Source of the DNA: Lunularia cruciata
Taxonomy: Eukaryota > Streptophyta > Marchantiopsida > Lunulariales > Lunulariaceae
Reading direction: 5' to 3'
DNA length: 64,000 bases
Assembly (NCBI GenBank): GCA_948567375.1
Contig: OX419756.1
Span: 22,670,552-22,734,551 of the forward strand
The position numbers were made by a program, and so were the translations under genes. A model generated the notes under the pieces. It made no database searches, was not told the origin of the DNA, and saw only the letters and a program-made list of their open reading frames with translations. Below are positions 32,357 through 43,912 of this stretch, piece by piece; within the stretch, counting starts at the first letter, position 1, and each line of letters opens with the position of its first letter.

Positions 32357-33990
32357 TTGAAGGACCCAGATAAATCACCATTGACACTTGAGGAGGTAGA
32401 GAGAAGGTTATCTACCCTCAAGTATGGCCCAAATGTTACCAAGGAGGAGAAGTTGAGATTTGAGGAGATTTTCTGCAAGTTCATCCATGTGTTTGATTTC
32501 AATTACAAGGATTTGAAGGAAGTCACCTCGGAGGAGCACAAGATAGAGGTGGAGTCACATACAAGACCAATCCGCCAAAAGCAATGTTGCATTAGCCCAC
32601 CAATATCTTTGGTTGTCAAGGAGGAGATTGATAAGCTCAAGGAGGCTGGATTTATCTTTGAGGTAGAGAATTCAGAATGGGTGTCTCCAATTGTCATTAT
32701 GAAGAAAAAGAATGGCAAGCTTTGGGTATTTAAGGATTACAAGAAGCTCAATGCTGTTACCAAGAAGGACTACTACCCATTGCCATTCATTGATGAGATC
32801 TTAGAGGAGGTTGCAAGTCATGAGAGGTATAGTTTTGGAGATGGTTATAGTAGATATAACCAAATCAAGATTGCACCAGAGCATAAACAACTCACCACAT
32901 TCACCACACCTTGGGGAACTTATGCTTTCAAGGTCATGCCTTTTGGGATTTGCAATGCTCCAGCCACATTCCAACGGTTCATGAACAAGGTATTTGAACC
33001 TTTCATTGGGAAATTTGTGAGAGACTTCATTGATGACTTTTGTGTCTATGGGAGCAAGGAGGAGCACTTTGAGCACCTAATCAAGGACTTGCAATGCTTG
33101 GATGAGGCAAATGCATCACTCAACCTAGAGAAGTGCATTTTTAGAAGTGAAGAAGGTCTACTTTTAGGGCACATCATCTCCAAGGATGGAATAACAGTTG
33201 ATCCTAAGAAGGTGAGGAAAATCTTAGACCTTCCATTTGCTTCAAGCTTGACAAAGTTACGCCAATTCTTGGGGATGGTTGGATACTATAAGAGGTTCAT
33301 CTTCTCGTTTTCCAACAAGGCTTATGCATTGACCATCTACATGAAGAAGGGTGTAGATTACATGGTGATTTTGGAGGACAAGGAGGCTCTCAATGCTTTT
33401 GAGGAGCTCAAGCAATCCCTTGTTGTAGCTCCAATTCTTGCTAAACCTGATTGGAGTAAGCCTTTCATCCTCTACACTGATGCTTCTAATGTAGCTATAG
33501 GATGCACTCTTAGTCAATTAGACCAAGATGGGCATGATCATCCAATAGCTTATGCTAGTAGGGAGATGGTTTCAACAGAGAAGAACTACTCTATCACAGA
33601 GAGAGATGGATTGGCAGTGATCTTTGGTCTCAAGAAGTTTAGACACTACTTGATTGGAGGGAAAGACACCATTGTCACGGATCACAAGGCTTTGAAGTAC
33701 ATCTTCAACAAGCCTTATGTTGAAGGGAGAGTAGCAAGGTGGATGATACTCTTGTCTGAGTATGAGTAGACCATTGAGGATAGGCCAGGAAAGAAATATG
33801 CAAATGCTGATTTGTTATCTAGAGCCTATGATCATGATGGAGATGAGCCAATGGATGATTCCTTCCCGGATGAGGAGCTCATGAAAATCTCAGTCACTCA
33901 AGAGGTTCCAATGGAGTACAAGGAGATTGTGGATTTTGTGACAAGAGGTAACTATCCAGGAGGGATGCATGCTAGGGAGAGGAAGGCCGT
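32357..33990 (+). pseudogene. Reverse transcriptase and RNase H of A1
   Basis: An open stretch of 470 codons to 33769 holds nearly all of RT and RNase H. RT shows KHxIEVESHTRPIRQK, WVSPIVIMKKKNGKLW, PLPFIDEILEEV, PFGICNAPATFQRFM, catalytic DFIDDFCVYG (about 33020-33048), LLLGHIISKDG and LRQFLGMVGYYKRF. RNase H shows FILYTDASNVAIGC, YSITERDGLAVIFG, IVTDHKALKY. A TAG at 33767 interrupts YEYTIEDRPGKK, and the reading resumes as ADLLSRAYDHDGDE to the linker. The usual CVDYKKLN has become FKDYKKLN. It would be one stop away from open but also lacks a start in frame. Confidence 0.9.
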
Positions 33991-33999
33991 TGCAACAAG

Positions 34000-35020
34000 A
34001 TCTAGACCTTACACAATGGTGGAGGATATTCTTTTTCACCAAGGAGCAGATGGTCTACTTCAAAGAGCAATGGGTAAGGAAGAGTCTTTCCTACTTATAA
34101 AGGAGTTTCATGAAGGTTTAGTGTATGGAGGACACTTGTAGGAAAGGTGATTGCTTTCAAGATTCTAGATGCAGGTTACCATTGGAGAAGGATTTTCAAG
34201 GATTTTCTTGATTATTGCAAAACTTGTCATGTTTGTCAAGCTTTTGCTAGAAAGTCTACATCCACTCCACCACTTAGATCAATTCCATTGCTAGGACCTT
34301 TTGAGAAGTGGGGAATTGATTTTGTAGGTTCTCTCAATAGAACCCCGAGGAACAATTGGTACATTGTGGTCATTGCTGATTACCTTACCAAGTGGGTTGA
34401 GGCTAGACCATTGAGGGACAAGAATGAAGATGAAGTGGGTAGATTTCTTTATGAACAAATTATCACTAGATTTGGATGCCCTTTGGAGTTGGTTCTGATA
34501 GAGGAGTAGAGTTTACAAGAAGCATCACTACAGCCATGCTAAGACATTTCTCTATCACACATCGAGTAACTACATCCTATAAGCCAAATTCCAATGGCTT
34601 GATAGAGAGAACCAATCAGACCTTGTGCATGATGTTGGCCAAAGATGTAGAAATGGAGGGGGCTAAACATCATTGGGACAAGAGGATTCATGCAGTTTTG
34701 TGGGAGTATAGGACAACCATGAAGACTTCCACCGGATATTCTCCATTTCAATTGGTATATGGTATTAAGTCTACCTTACCTATTCACTTTGATCTTCCTA
34801 CCTTCCAAAGCATTCATAGGAGATTGAAGAAAGCACAAGGAGGTGATGTAGAGAAGTCAAGGAAGGATCAACTCATGGAGTTGGAAGAGGCAAGAGCAGT
34901 TGCTATGGTTCAAGTAGAGCAAGCCAATGGAAACAAAAGGAGAGCTTTGACAAGAGGCAAGGCAAGAAGAAAGTGGAGCCTTTCAAAGAAGGTGATTGGG
35001 TAATGGTGTTTGATTCTATT
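34000..35020 (+). pseudogene. Integrase of A1, frameshifted
   Basis: Integrase pastes the DNA copy into the genome. The HHCC domain is seen as EFHEGLVYGGH then CKTCHVCQ (about 34105-34240), with a TAG at 34139. The core has WGIDFVGSL (first Asp), SDRGVEFT (second Asp, reached only after a one-base loss near 34490) and NSNGLIERTNQT (Glu) at about 34590. C-terminal FQLVYGIKSTLP and a basic tail follow to about 35003. Two frame lesions make it inactive. Confidence 0.87.
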
Positions 35021-35494
35021 TGATTCAAGAGAGTGCAAAAGAAGTTTTTGCCTAAATACTTTGGACCTTTCATAGTAGAGAAGGTGTGGGGAAATTACAC
35101 CTATGATCTCAAGGAGTTGGGAAGAAGACACTTTGATGGCTAAGGAAGGATTAACCATGATAAGTTGAAGATGCATCACTGAAGGTAGAAGACCTTCACT
35201 TTGAGGACAAAGTGAAAACTTAGTCCGAGGGTAAATGTAACACCCATTTGGGTAATGTTGTTTGATTCCATTTGATTCAAAAGAGTGCAAAAGAAGTTTT
35301 TGCCTAAGTACTTTGGACCTTTCATAGTGGAGAAGGTGTGGGGCAATTACACCTATGATCTCAAGGAGTTAGGAGGAAGACTCTTTGATAGGATTAACCA
35401 TGATAAGTTGAAGATGTACCATAGAAGGTAGAGAGACCTTCACTTTGAGGACAAAGTGAAAACTTAGTCCAGGGGTAAATGTAACACCCATTTG
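34999..35494 (+). repeat. Tandem duplication of the pol 3' end plus LTR start in A1
   Basis: Unit 1 (34999-35250) ends with the first 15 bases of an LTR (TGTAACACCCATTTG). Unit 2 (35251-35494) then repeats from GGTAATG through the same tail into the true 3' LTR. The units are nearly identical, with an 8-base insertion in unit 1 near 35142. Confidence 0.85.
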
Positions 35495-36170
35495 TGCATG
35501 TGTGTGGTATTGTGATATTTAGAAAGGTATTCCAAGTACTTGAGAGATATTATTTATATAGAGATAAAGGATGGTTCTACATTAGTCATGATTAGCTAAA
35601 GTTATTCATAGCTAAGATAGAGGGGTCCTTACTTTAGAGGAGGTGGAAAAGATGAACACCACTATTTTGGATTCTAGTGTGTTGACTTGGTATTATTCCT
35701 AGGTGTTTGGCTTTGAGGAAAGAGTTGAGAACTCTTGGGCCCGCAAGCCTTTTTGTTTTGGATTCTTCTATAGTCCAAGGATAGCCCATGTGAAGGAATC
35801 CTTGACTTAGTGGTTGGGTCAAGATAAGATCACATGCTAGTGGAATATGCCCATGTGAATGGATATTCCTTTCTACTTTTTGACTTTACTTGACTTTTAG
35901 TCTAGTAATTTGAGTTACTACAGTAATTAGTAACTTTGGTATGTAACTATTTCACAAGTATATAAACAAGGGGTGAGGAGGTACTCAATATCCTTTCGTT
36001 TGCAATTATCTCTCTCTCATTGAGTTCTCTAGTGAGTAATGTCTTGAGTCTTGGAGTGTTAGCCTTGGAAGAGTTTGATGGAGTTGGGGTTCTTTGCCTT
36101 CTTAGTCCATGGTGCGCTACCATAATATCCATCAGAGGTTCATCCTAAGTGAGAGACAGGCCGGCTCACA
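35480..36170 (+). repeat. 3' LTR of A1 (family A)
   Basis: TGTAACACCC to GGCTCACA, 691 bp. TATATAAACA promoter box at about 35959. It differs from the 5' LTR mainly by a few substitutions, for example AGAAAGG for GGCTTGG near the start. Confidence 0.93.
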
Positions 36171-36242
36171 GTACCCATCTGTCTTTCATATCTTCAAGAT
36201 GAAAACTTTGTTCCTAACTCCTCTTCTTTTTCTCTTGTGTCC
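36171..36242 (+). pseudogene. Displaced end of the element C integrase
   Basis: The 72 bases read HPSVFHIFKMKT in one frame, the standard C-terminal phrase of chromovirus integrases (HPVFHVSxLK). This is the direct continuation of the gene interrupted at 28107, so A1 inserted into element C, and A3 inserted a few bases further on. Confidence 0.7.
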
Positions 36243-37622
36243 TATAACACCCATTTGTGCATGTATGGGCTATTGTGATATTTATTTTGGTATGATAAGT
36301 ACTTGAGGGATATTATTTATATAGAGATAAGGGATTTTTCTACATTAGTCATGATTAGCTAAAGTTAGTCATAGTTGAGATACAAGGAACCTTACTTTAG
36401 AGAAAATGGAAAATACAAGCACCACTATTTTGGATTCTAGTGTATTGACTTGGTATTATTCCTAGGTGTTTGAGGAAAGAGTTGAGAACTCTTGGACTCA
36501 CAAGCCTTTTTGTTTTGGATTCTTCTATAGTCTAAGGATAGCCCATGTAAAGGAATCCTTGACTTGGTAGTTGGGTCTGTGAGCCGGCCTGTCTCTCACT
36601 CAGGATGAACCTCTGATGGCTATTATGGTAGCACACCATGGACTAAGAAGGCAAAGAACCCCAACTCCATCATACTCCTCCAAGGCTAACACTCCAAGAT
36701 TCAAGACATTGCTCACTAGAGAACTCAATGAGAGAGAGATAGTTGCAAATGAAAGGATGATGAGTACCTCCTCACCCCTTGTTTATATACTTGTGAAATA
36801 GTTACGTACCAAAGTTATTAATTACCGTAGTAACTCAAGTTACTAGACTAAAAGTCAAGTAAAGTCAAAAAGTAGAAAGGAATATCCATTCACATGAGCA
36901 TATTTCCCTAAGCATGTGGTCTTATCTTGACCCAACCACTAAGTCAAGGATTCCTTCACATGGGCTATCCTTGGACTAAAGAAGGATCCAAAACAAAAAG
37001 GCTTGCATGCCCAAGAGTTCTCAACTCTTTCCTCAAAGCCAAACACCTAGGAATAATACCAAGTCAACACACTAAAATCCAAAATAGTGGTGCTCATCTT
37101 TTCTACTTCCTCTAAAGTAAGGTCCCCTCTATCTTAGTTATGACTAACTTTAGCTAACCATGACTAATATAGAACCATCTTTTATCTCTATATAAATAAT
37201 ATCTCTTAAGTACTTGTAATACCAAGTTAAATATCACAATACCACACACATGCACATTTGGGTATTATAGGTCAAGATAAGATCATATGCTTAGGAGAAT
37301 ATTCCCATGAGCATGGATATTTCTTTAGCTTTTTGACTTTACTTGACTTTTAGCCTAGTAACTTGAGTTACTCCAGTAATTAGTAACTTGGTGCGTAACT
37401 ATTTCATAAGTATATAAATTGTGGGTGAGGAGGTACTCATCATCCTTTCATTTGCAACTATCTCTCTCTTATTGAGTTCTCTAGTGAGCAATGTCTTGAG
37501 TCTTGGAGTGTTAACCTTGGAGATGTATGATGGAGTTGGGGTTCTTTGCCTTCTTAGTCTATGGTGTGCTACCAAAATAGTCATCAGAGGTTTATCCTAA
37601 GTGAGAGACAGGCTGGCTCACA
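36243..37622 (+). repeat. 5' LTR of A3, split by a reverse solo LTR A
   Basis: The start is mutated (TATAACACCC). The LTR is interrupted at 36577 and resumes at 37274, ending GGCTGGCTCACA at 37622. The PBS-like TTTTTGGTTCCATTACC follows. Confidence 0.87.
36578..37269 (-). repeat. Solo LTR A, reverse, nested in the A3 LTR
   Basis: TGTGAGCCGG to GGTATTATA on the plus strand, 692 bp. It is flanked by GGTC on both sides (36574-36577 and 37270-37273), a perfect 4-bp target duplication in a target whose empty form (TTGGGTCAAG) is visible in the sister LTRs. Confidence 0.92.
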
Positions 37623-38051
37623 TTTTTGGTTCCATTACCGTGACCTCTCTAGAAGGCAAGATAATGTTTTGTGTACAATACTATATTAGACAAAAGTAGG
37701 CTATGAGAGCTCACTTAGAAAGAACATTAGGGGAGGAGAGGGCTGAATTTAAGTTAGAGAACTTGGACCCATTTATATACCCTATTGTTCATTACAATGT
37801 CTTTGAGGTGATTTTTTACATCTAGTACACATGAGAGGATTTGGAGAGATTGTGTGAATTGGATTGCAAATTTTGGGGATTATAGTGATTTTGGGCAAAA
37901 TCACAAGTTTGAGATCTAGAATTAAAGTTTCCATACATGATAGCTTAGGTTCTCCTTTAGTTAGCACACTTGAAATTAATGGTAGAGCTAAAACACACTT
38001 TATGCTAGAAATTTTGAAAGTTGATAGGGTAAATTACTCCTAAAACTACAT

Positions 38052-38418
38052 TGTAACAATATGGAGCTTAGCAACTTAGTTAGTAAAGCCAACAAAGTAG
38101 AGAATAAGCCAAATTAGCCCAAAATATTCCAAAAATATCTAGGAAGCTTCTTGGGAAGCTTCACAACTAGCTTAACTTGCACCCTAAGTAGATAGTTTCT
38201 AGAAGGAAGTTTCTAGAAGCTTCTAACTAGCTTAGCTTGCACACCAAGTAGGTGGCTTCTAGAAGGAAGCTTCTTGAGAAGCTTCTCAAGGGCCTTATAT
38301 GCTACCTATAAATACCAAAGCCAAAGCTCATGCTAGGCATTTGGAGTTTTCCTTCATTCAAGGGTCCTAATTTGAACTTCCATTCTCCTATTTCTCTCTT
38401 CAGTCTCGGTCTTTTACA
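38052..38418 (+). repeat. Solo LTR C in the A3 leader
   Basis: TGTAACAATATGG to CTTTTACA, 367 bp, with flanks TACAT and TGCAT (5-bp duplication with one mismatch). The uninterrupted A1 leader reads CTGCATG at this place. It keeps the perfect heat-shock-type motif TTCTAGAAGCTTC (38211-38223) and the TATAAATA box near 38304. Confidence 0.9.
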
Positions 38419-38849
38419 TGCATGCTGTTTGGAAATTGTATAGAGTGTGCCATTTCTTCAATTTTCAGTGGATTGATTTGAAACTATCCAAGAAAATTCA
38501 ATGCATAGTATTCTACCTTTTGGCCTAAATTTTAGAGGAAGATCATTCATGTGCAAAAATTTATGAAGTTTTAAAGTGACAAGGGTGGTTTTCAGACCAA
38601 ATCTGAAATATATGTGCTAAATAGAAAGATGCCTAGGCCAAATGGCTCAATGAAAAATCTGAAATTTAGTAGGGGAGGACACCTTGGAGTTGTTATCAAG
38701 TAATAAAATTTCATAGGACTGTGACATACAGTTGTGAGAATTTAGTGACATTGTGAGGAGGGGTCAATTCTATAGTGTTGAGATCTCATGCATGAGGAGT
38801 GTGAGAACAACAAAAAGCATATTTGAGTGTTTAGACTCATCTTAGGAAC

Positions 38850-39323
38850 ATGGAGGGTCACCAAGAGTGGAAATTGAGGCTATACAAGGTTCCCCAAAGG
38901 TTAGAGGTGATTGTAGGGGTGAATTTGAGGAAAAGAGAGTTTACAATAGAATTTGAAGAAAGTGTTGAGAGGATCCAAAAACCTACACCACTTGGAGGAA
39001 AGAGTGAGTCTAAGTGCTTTCTATGTGGAGAAAAGAGACATAAGGCAAGTTCATGTCCATTAACCTTTGAGAGTAAGAGATTGAGGGAAAGGAGAGGATT
39101 AATTGACTTGGGTTTGCATGTTGGACCTTCTTCACCAAGATTGGGAGGGAGAAATTCTAAGACCAAGGAGTTGTGTGAGGTTTGTGGAGTGGAACGACTA
39201 CCAAAAGGACATGAGTGTAGTGGAGTAAAAGCACTTTCAGAGAGTTTGGTGAAGGATCTTGGAGAGAGTCCTAGTACAACTACAAAAATACAACCACCTT
39301 CATCAACTAGTTCTCAAGATTAG
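38850..39323 (+). CDS. ORF0 of A3, zinc-knuckle protein (157 aa)
   Basis: Same length and layout as the A1 ORF0: start MEGHQEWKLRL, knuckle CFLCGEKRHKASSC, second Cys/His group CEVCGVERLPKGHEC, basic ESKRLRERRG, end STSSQD. It differs from the A1 copy at roughly 25 positions without any stop or indel, although this element's gag is full of lesions. Confidence 0.65.
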   Translation: MEGHQEWKLRLYKVPQRLEVIVGVNLRKREFTIEFEESVERIQKPTPLGGKSESKCFLCGEKRHKASSCPLTFESKRLRERRGLIDLGLHVGPSSPRLGGRNSKTKELCEVCGVERLPKGHECSGVKALSESLVKDLGESPSTTTKIQPPSSTSSQD

Positions 39324-39557
39324 TGATGAAGATAATCTTTCAACTTATGGATAAACTATCATTGAGGTTTGATTAATATGCACTCTAGGATTTGATGTTG
39401 CTATAGAAATCTTGAAGTAACCTGCTACTCTTGTGATCCCTAAGGTGGATTACTCACAAATGGTGTTAGTCATGTATATACTCTTTTAGTTATAGAGTGA
39501 AAGAACATAAAAGAGAAAAAGAAAAATTGAGAGAATAGAAAGATAGTGAGGGGTTAA

Positions 39558-41320
39558 GATGGGAAAATTCCTTTTTCTTTGGCAAGGATGGAGAAGATAT
39601 GGAGGCCTTTGTGAGAGACTTCAAGAGAGCTTGCATAGGAAAAAATGAGAGGAGGAAGAATGAGTGGGCCTCATTATTACCATATTTCTTTGAGGATGTA
39701 GCACTTATATGATATGAGTTAGAATACCAAAAGAGAAAGAAGAGAGATGGGAAAGAAGAGTCTTGGGAGAGTTTGACTTTAGCACTCATTGAGAACTTTC
39801 TTTAACGTGAGAGTTATGAGAGATTGATGAGTGAGGTTACCTTTTCTCAAGCAATGAGATGGAGAGAAAGTGAGAGTTTATGTACAAAGAGTGGAGAAGT
39901 TAGAGTCTAGATTTTGCATAGTGTTGAGGAAGTGTAGGGATGATGTGGAAACTAACATGATTGGCATAGGGGCTATGCTCACCAAGAATTTTGTTGGAGT
40001 GTTGAGACCATAGATTAGAAGTTAGGTGAGATATGAGAAACCTTCTTCCAAGGCTATTAAGATTGCAATTTGTATGGAGGAGAGTTTTGAAGGGAATGAG
40101 ATTAATTTGGTGGTGAGGGAGGTTATGCATCCTCCTGAAGGCTACAAGTATGGTGGAACTTCTGATACTTTGGTGGCAAGGGTTTCACCACAAGTAGTAG
40201 TTGCTCTAGTTCTTGCACCTCTTCCAAAAGGTCCACTTCAAACTACAACAGAACAACTTGGAGGTCTCAAGATCAATGTGGTGCAATTATGGGAGAAGAG
40301 AAAGGTGGATCAGAATGCAGGAGGAGGGTCTAGGAGTCATGGAAAATGTCCATATAAAGGAGGCCAACCAGCCAACAATTTCAATGATAGAAATTTTTTT
40401 GGTTGTGGAGGAAGGGGCCACATCCAAAGGAATTGGCCAAATTCCACTTACCATGGAAAAAGGGGTTATGAGGAAGCCAATAGAGGGAAAGAGAGAGGTA
40501 GTGAAATCCAAATGGCTCCTAATCAAAACAAAGGTAAGGAGATAAAATTAAAAAATGTGGTTGAGAGCAAGTATGAGAAGGGAGAGTGCTTAAACTCCAA
40601 GGGTTTTACTTTAGAGCTTTTGGCACAAGAGAAGAAGAGATCTCATTTTGCAAAAGATATACACTCTTCTCAAGGATTTACTCTTAGCAAGGATACTCTT
40701 AGCAAGGATACTCCTATATCTATTAGGAGCACTTGTACCTCAACACCATCAACAAAAAAGACTCCAAGAAAGAAGTTGGGGATGGAGGGCTGCTTGATCT
40801 CAAAGTAAAATGGAATTACAATGTGTTGGAGGATGTTGGGAGTCATAAAGCTAACATCACAGGGGGCAAACTGATTGTTTTGAATCCTCCCTTGAGAAAG
40901 AAGCTTAGAGGTGGTTTCAGTTCTACAAGGAGTGAGAGGAAGAAGAAGGCAAAGCTCCAGTATCAATGGGTGGTGGATGCCAAACCAACACCATGGGAGG
41001 CTTGTGAATATGCCTCCAAGATTGATGTGAGAGTGAATGGTCACAACATCAAGGATGCACTTGTTGATGGACGATAAGCAATGAATGCCATGTCAAAGAA
41101 GTTGATGAAGAAGTTGGGTATGATACCTTCCAAATATTCAACATTTATGGCGAGCATGGCAAAAAAACAACAAGTTTGACCAGTAGAGGTGATGGATAAG
41201 GTAGTAGTTTCAATTATGGGAGTTCAAAATCTCATGACTTTCCAAATCTTGAAGGATTCAAGCTATGTCTTACTTCTTGGGAGGCCATGGTTGAGAGCAG
41301 CATGCACAATTGATTGATGG
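39558..41320 (+). pseudogene. gag and protease pseudogene of A3
   Basis: It starts at the homologous ATG with a short deletion and matches A1/A2 Gag with stops (for example near 39712 and 39803) and frameshifts (39840). From 40026 a frame of 260 codons is open and contains the knuckle FGCGGRGHIQRN, where the last Cys is changed to Trp. The protease part (LVDGR for LVDGG at about 41065, LLLGRPWLRAA near 41275) is also broken. Confidence 0.8.
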
Positions 41321-41524
41321 TACAAAGGGTACTTGAGGATTGGGCCATCAAACCATAGAGTCATAGTATTTGTGACTAACACCACCAACACTTCACATTT
41401 GGATACACCATCTTCTGATTATTGGGAATCAGATTCTAAAGAAGGAGCTTCAGGTGTGGACACAAGCATGGAAGAAGAGACATCCAAGGAGGAGGATGGA
41501 TCTGCATTTGATTTAGATGTGTAA

Positions 41525-41761
41525 CCTTGTGTGCTATGCTCCCTCATAACTCTCATCTATAAGAAAGTTCTCAAATGAGTGTTGAAGTCAGACTCTCCCA
41601 AGACTCTCTTGCCCATCTTTCCTCTCATAATGCTCATAATTTTTTGCAAAAGAACTATCTCTCTATTATTCTTGGGCCAAAAGGCAGAATACTATGCACT
41701 TAATTTTCTTGGATAGTTTCAAAACTTTCTAATGAAAAATGAAGAAATGGTAACTCTGTAC
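41525..41761 (-). pseudogene. Inverted chimeric family A fragment
   Basis: Two pieces of family A, both in reverse orientation, are joined here. First comes gag (compare about 52040-52130 in A2), then after about 41640 the leader near the PBS-ORF0 interval (compare about 53300-53430). The A3 spacer stops at about 41535 and LTR A begins at 41762, so this is a rearrangement scar, not an element. Confidence 0.7.
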
Positions 41762-42452
41762 TTTAACACCCATTTGTGCATGTGTGTGGTATTGTGATAT
41801 TTAGCTTGGTATTACAAGTACTTGAGAGATATTATTTATATAGAGATAAAGGATGGTTCTACATTAATCATGATTAGCTAAAGTTAATCATAGCTAAGAT
41901 AGAAGGGACCTTACTTTAGAGGAAGTAGAAAAGGTGAACACCACTATTTTGGATTTTAGTGTGTTGACTTGGTATTATTCCTAGGTGTTTGGCTTTGAGG
42001 AAAGAGTTGAGAACTCTTGGGCCCGCAAGCCTTTTTGTTTTGGATTCTTTTATAGTCCAAGGATAGCCCATGTGAAGGAATCCTTGACTTAGTGATTGGG
42101 TCAAGATAAGACCACATGCTTGGGAAATATGCCCATGTGAATGGATATTCCTTTCTACTTTTTGACTTTACTTGACTTTTAGCCTAGTTACTTGAGTTAC
42201 TCCAGTAATTAGTAACTTTGGTACGTAACTATTTCACAAGTATATAAACAAGGGATGAGGAGGTACTCAACATCCTTTCATTTGCAACTATCTCTCTCTC
42301 ATTGAGTTCTCTAGTGAGCAATGTCTTGAGTCTTGGAGTGTTAGCCTCGGAGGAGTATGATGGAGTTGGGGTTCCTTGCCTTCTTAGTCCATTGTGCGCT
42401 ACCACAATAGCCATCAGAGGTTCATCTTGAGTGAGAGATAGGCCAGCTCACA
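41762..42452 (+). repeat. LTR A at a rearranged junction
   Basis: The start is mutated to TTTAACACCC and the end is CAGCTCACA, 691 bp. The left flank (TGTAC) and right flank (ATCCT) do not match, and the DNA on the two sides belongs to different families. It is not a simple solo insertion. It was probably one partner in an LTR-mediated recombination. Confidence 0.85.
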
Positions 42453-43120
42453 ATCCTAAAGAAGAAAATGGGGAAGATTCGAGTGTGCCAATATTTTTGT
42501 AAATTGAATATAGTCACAAGGAAGGATCATCATCCCTTGCCTTTTACCGATACAATTTTGGACTAAGTAGTCGGTCATCCTTGTACAATTTTCTTGATGG
42601 ATTTTCAGGGTACAATCAAGTATCCATCCAAGAAGAGGACAAGAATAAAACTACATTCACTACCAATTGGGGCACTTTTGCTTACAATCAAATGACCTTT
42701 GGGTTGTGTAATGCTCCCACTAATTTTCAGTGGATGATGAATTCAATCTTCAAGGATTTTATGCACAAATTTGTGGAAGTCTCCATTGATGATTTTTGTG
42801 TGTTTGGGCAAAGAGATGTACAATTGGATTACCTTTGCCAAACTTTTGGAAGGCGTCATTTTGCCGGTCTGTAATTACACCTAGAGAAATGCTTCTTTGC
42901 AATGAAGGAGGGAATTCTTCTGGGGCATCGAGTGTCAAGCCAAGGTATTGAAGTTGATGTTGAGAAGGTTAAAGTAATCTTAGCCTTGGAATCACCTAAG
43001 AATATTTGGGAGTTGAGAGCCTTCTTGGGACATATCAAATACTACAGACGCTTCATCTCAAATTATGTGATGCTTGCTGCACCCCTCATGAAGCTTCTGA
43101 AGAAGTCCAAAGACTATCTG
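42453..43120 (+). pseudogene. Reverse transcriptase fragment of family B (copy B0)
   Basis: Starts inside the fingers (LKKKMGKIRVCQ) and includes FSGYNQVSIQEEDKNKTTF, TFGLCNAPTNFQ, catalytic SIDDFCVFG (about 42785-42812), MKEGILLGHRVSSQG and LRAFLGHIKYYRRF. It ends at KKSKDYL where B1 is inserted. Stops are present at 42565 and 42872. It lies on the opposite strand to B1. Confidence 0.87.
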
Positions 43121-43912
43121 TGTGACAACCCAGCAAATATCACTTTTGCAGTAATTGGGTAAGTAAAGTTTGTTCCCATAGAGATACGAGTCAAAATTGG
43201 TCAAATACGAAGCAAAGTAACAATTTCAGTTCTTCTTGGTTGCATCTTTAATCTCTCAGGTAGAAACCACACCCAGAAGAGAGTAACAAGCACTGATTTG
43301 CAGTCTTGTCACGAAATAACATTCCTTAATCACAAATCCTTCAATTCTTTTCAAACAATCTTGATTGTGATGATTCAAGCTCTCCCGAAAATGGCACTTC
43401 ACTGCAAAACAACTTCGCCTCAGAATTGTGTTCCACCCCTCCATTGAAGGCACAACTTCCTCGATCAAAATTGCTTCACATCAACTTTGCACTACACTCA
43501 CAAATGCAAAATACTACCAACACTACAATTCCTCTCAGATCTGTCAAGGCATTGCTCCGATTGCACCTCACTCAGGATCAAACACACAGAATGAAGATCA
43601 AGGTTGTGGAATCCAACATCCAACAAGCACTTTGACTTGCACTTCAAATTTCTCCAAACACTCACAAACACAATCACAAAGTTGATACTCGGAATCAAGC
43701 TCAAGCGACGAGCACTGTTTCACAGCACTTCACTTTATCTATTCTTAGAATTATGAGCAGTGAACAACATTTGACTGCAAATGTCACTCTTAAATAGTGA
43801 AGCAATCGATAGTTCTAACAACTATACCGTTCTACAACAAATCTTCTAACCTATAGATCCAAAATGACAATGCACCTCTTCATATCTGCCTCTTCAAATC
43901 TCAAAACTATTA

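Larger units (their letters stand above)
28108..36170 (+). mobile_element. Family A Ty3/gypsy element A1, full length but mutated
   Basis: Two LTRs of about 691 bp (28108-28799 and 35480-36170), PBS, leader ORF, ORF0, gag, protease, RT, RNase H and integrase. The RT is of the Athila/Tat-like branch (PLPFIDEILEEVA, DGYSRYNQIKIAPE, PFGICNAPATFQRFM). It sits inside the integrase gene of element C. The two LTRs look about 97% alike by eye, so it is fairly young. Several frameshifts in gag and pol make it non-autonomous now. Confidence 0.92.
36243..41540 (+). mobile_element. Family A element A3, 3' part replaced by a chimeric junction
   Basis: It has a 5' LTR (36243-37622, split by a reverse LTR A), PBS, leader (split by a solo LTR C), ORF0, gag, protease and the acidic spacer before RT. 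It then stops at about 41535 where an inverted family A fragment begins. RT, RNase H, integrase and a properly placed 3' LTR are missing. Confidence 0.85.

Noticed and set aside
36616-36801. A 61-codon antisense ORF (start MAIMVAHHGLRRQ) repeated at nine or more LTR A copies, plus a 62-codon one beside it
   Set aside because: Its recurrence is explained by the LTRs being near-identical copies. There is no recognised domain, and it runs against the LTR promoter. Selection on it would need a wider sample to show.
41762-42452. Ordinary solo LTR A
   Set aside because: The flanking bases do not match and the DNA on the two sides comes from different elements, so it is a recombination junction.
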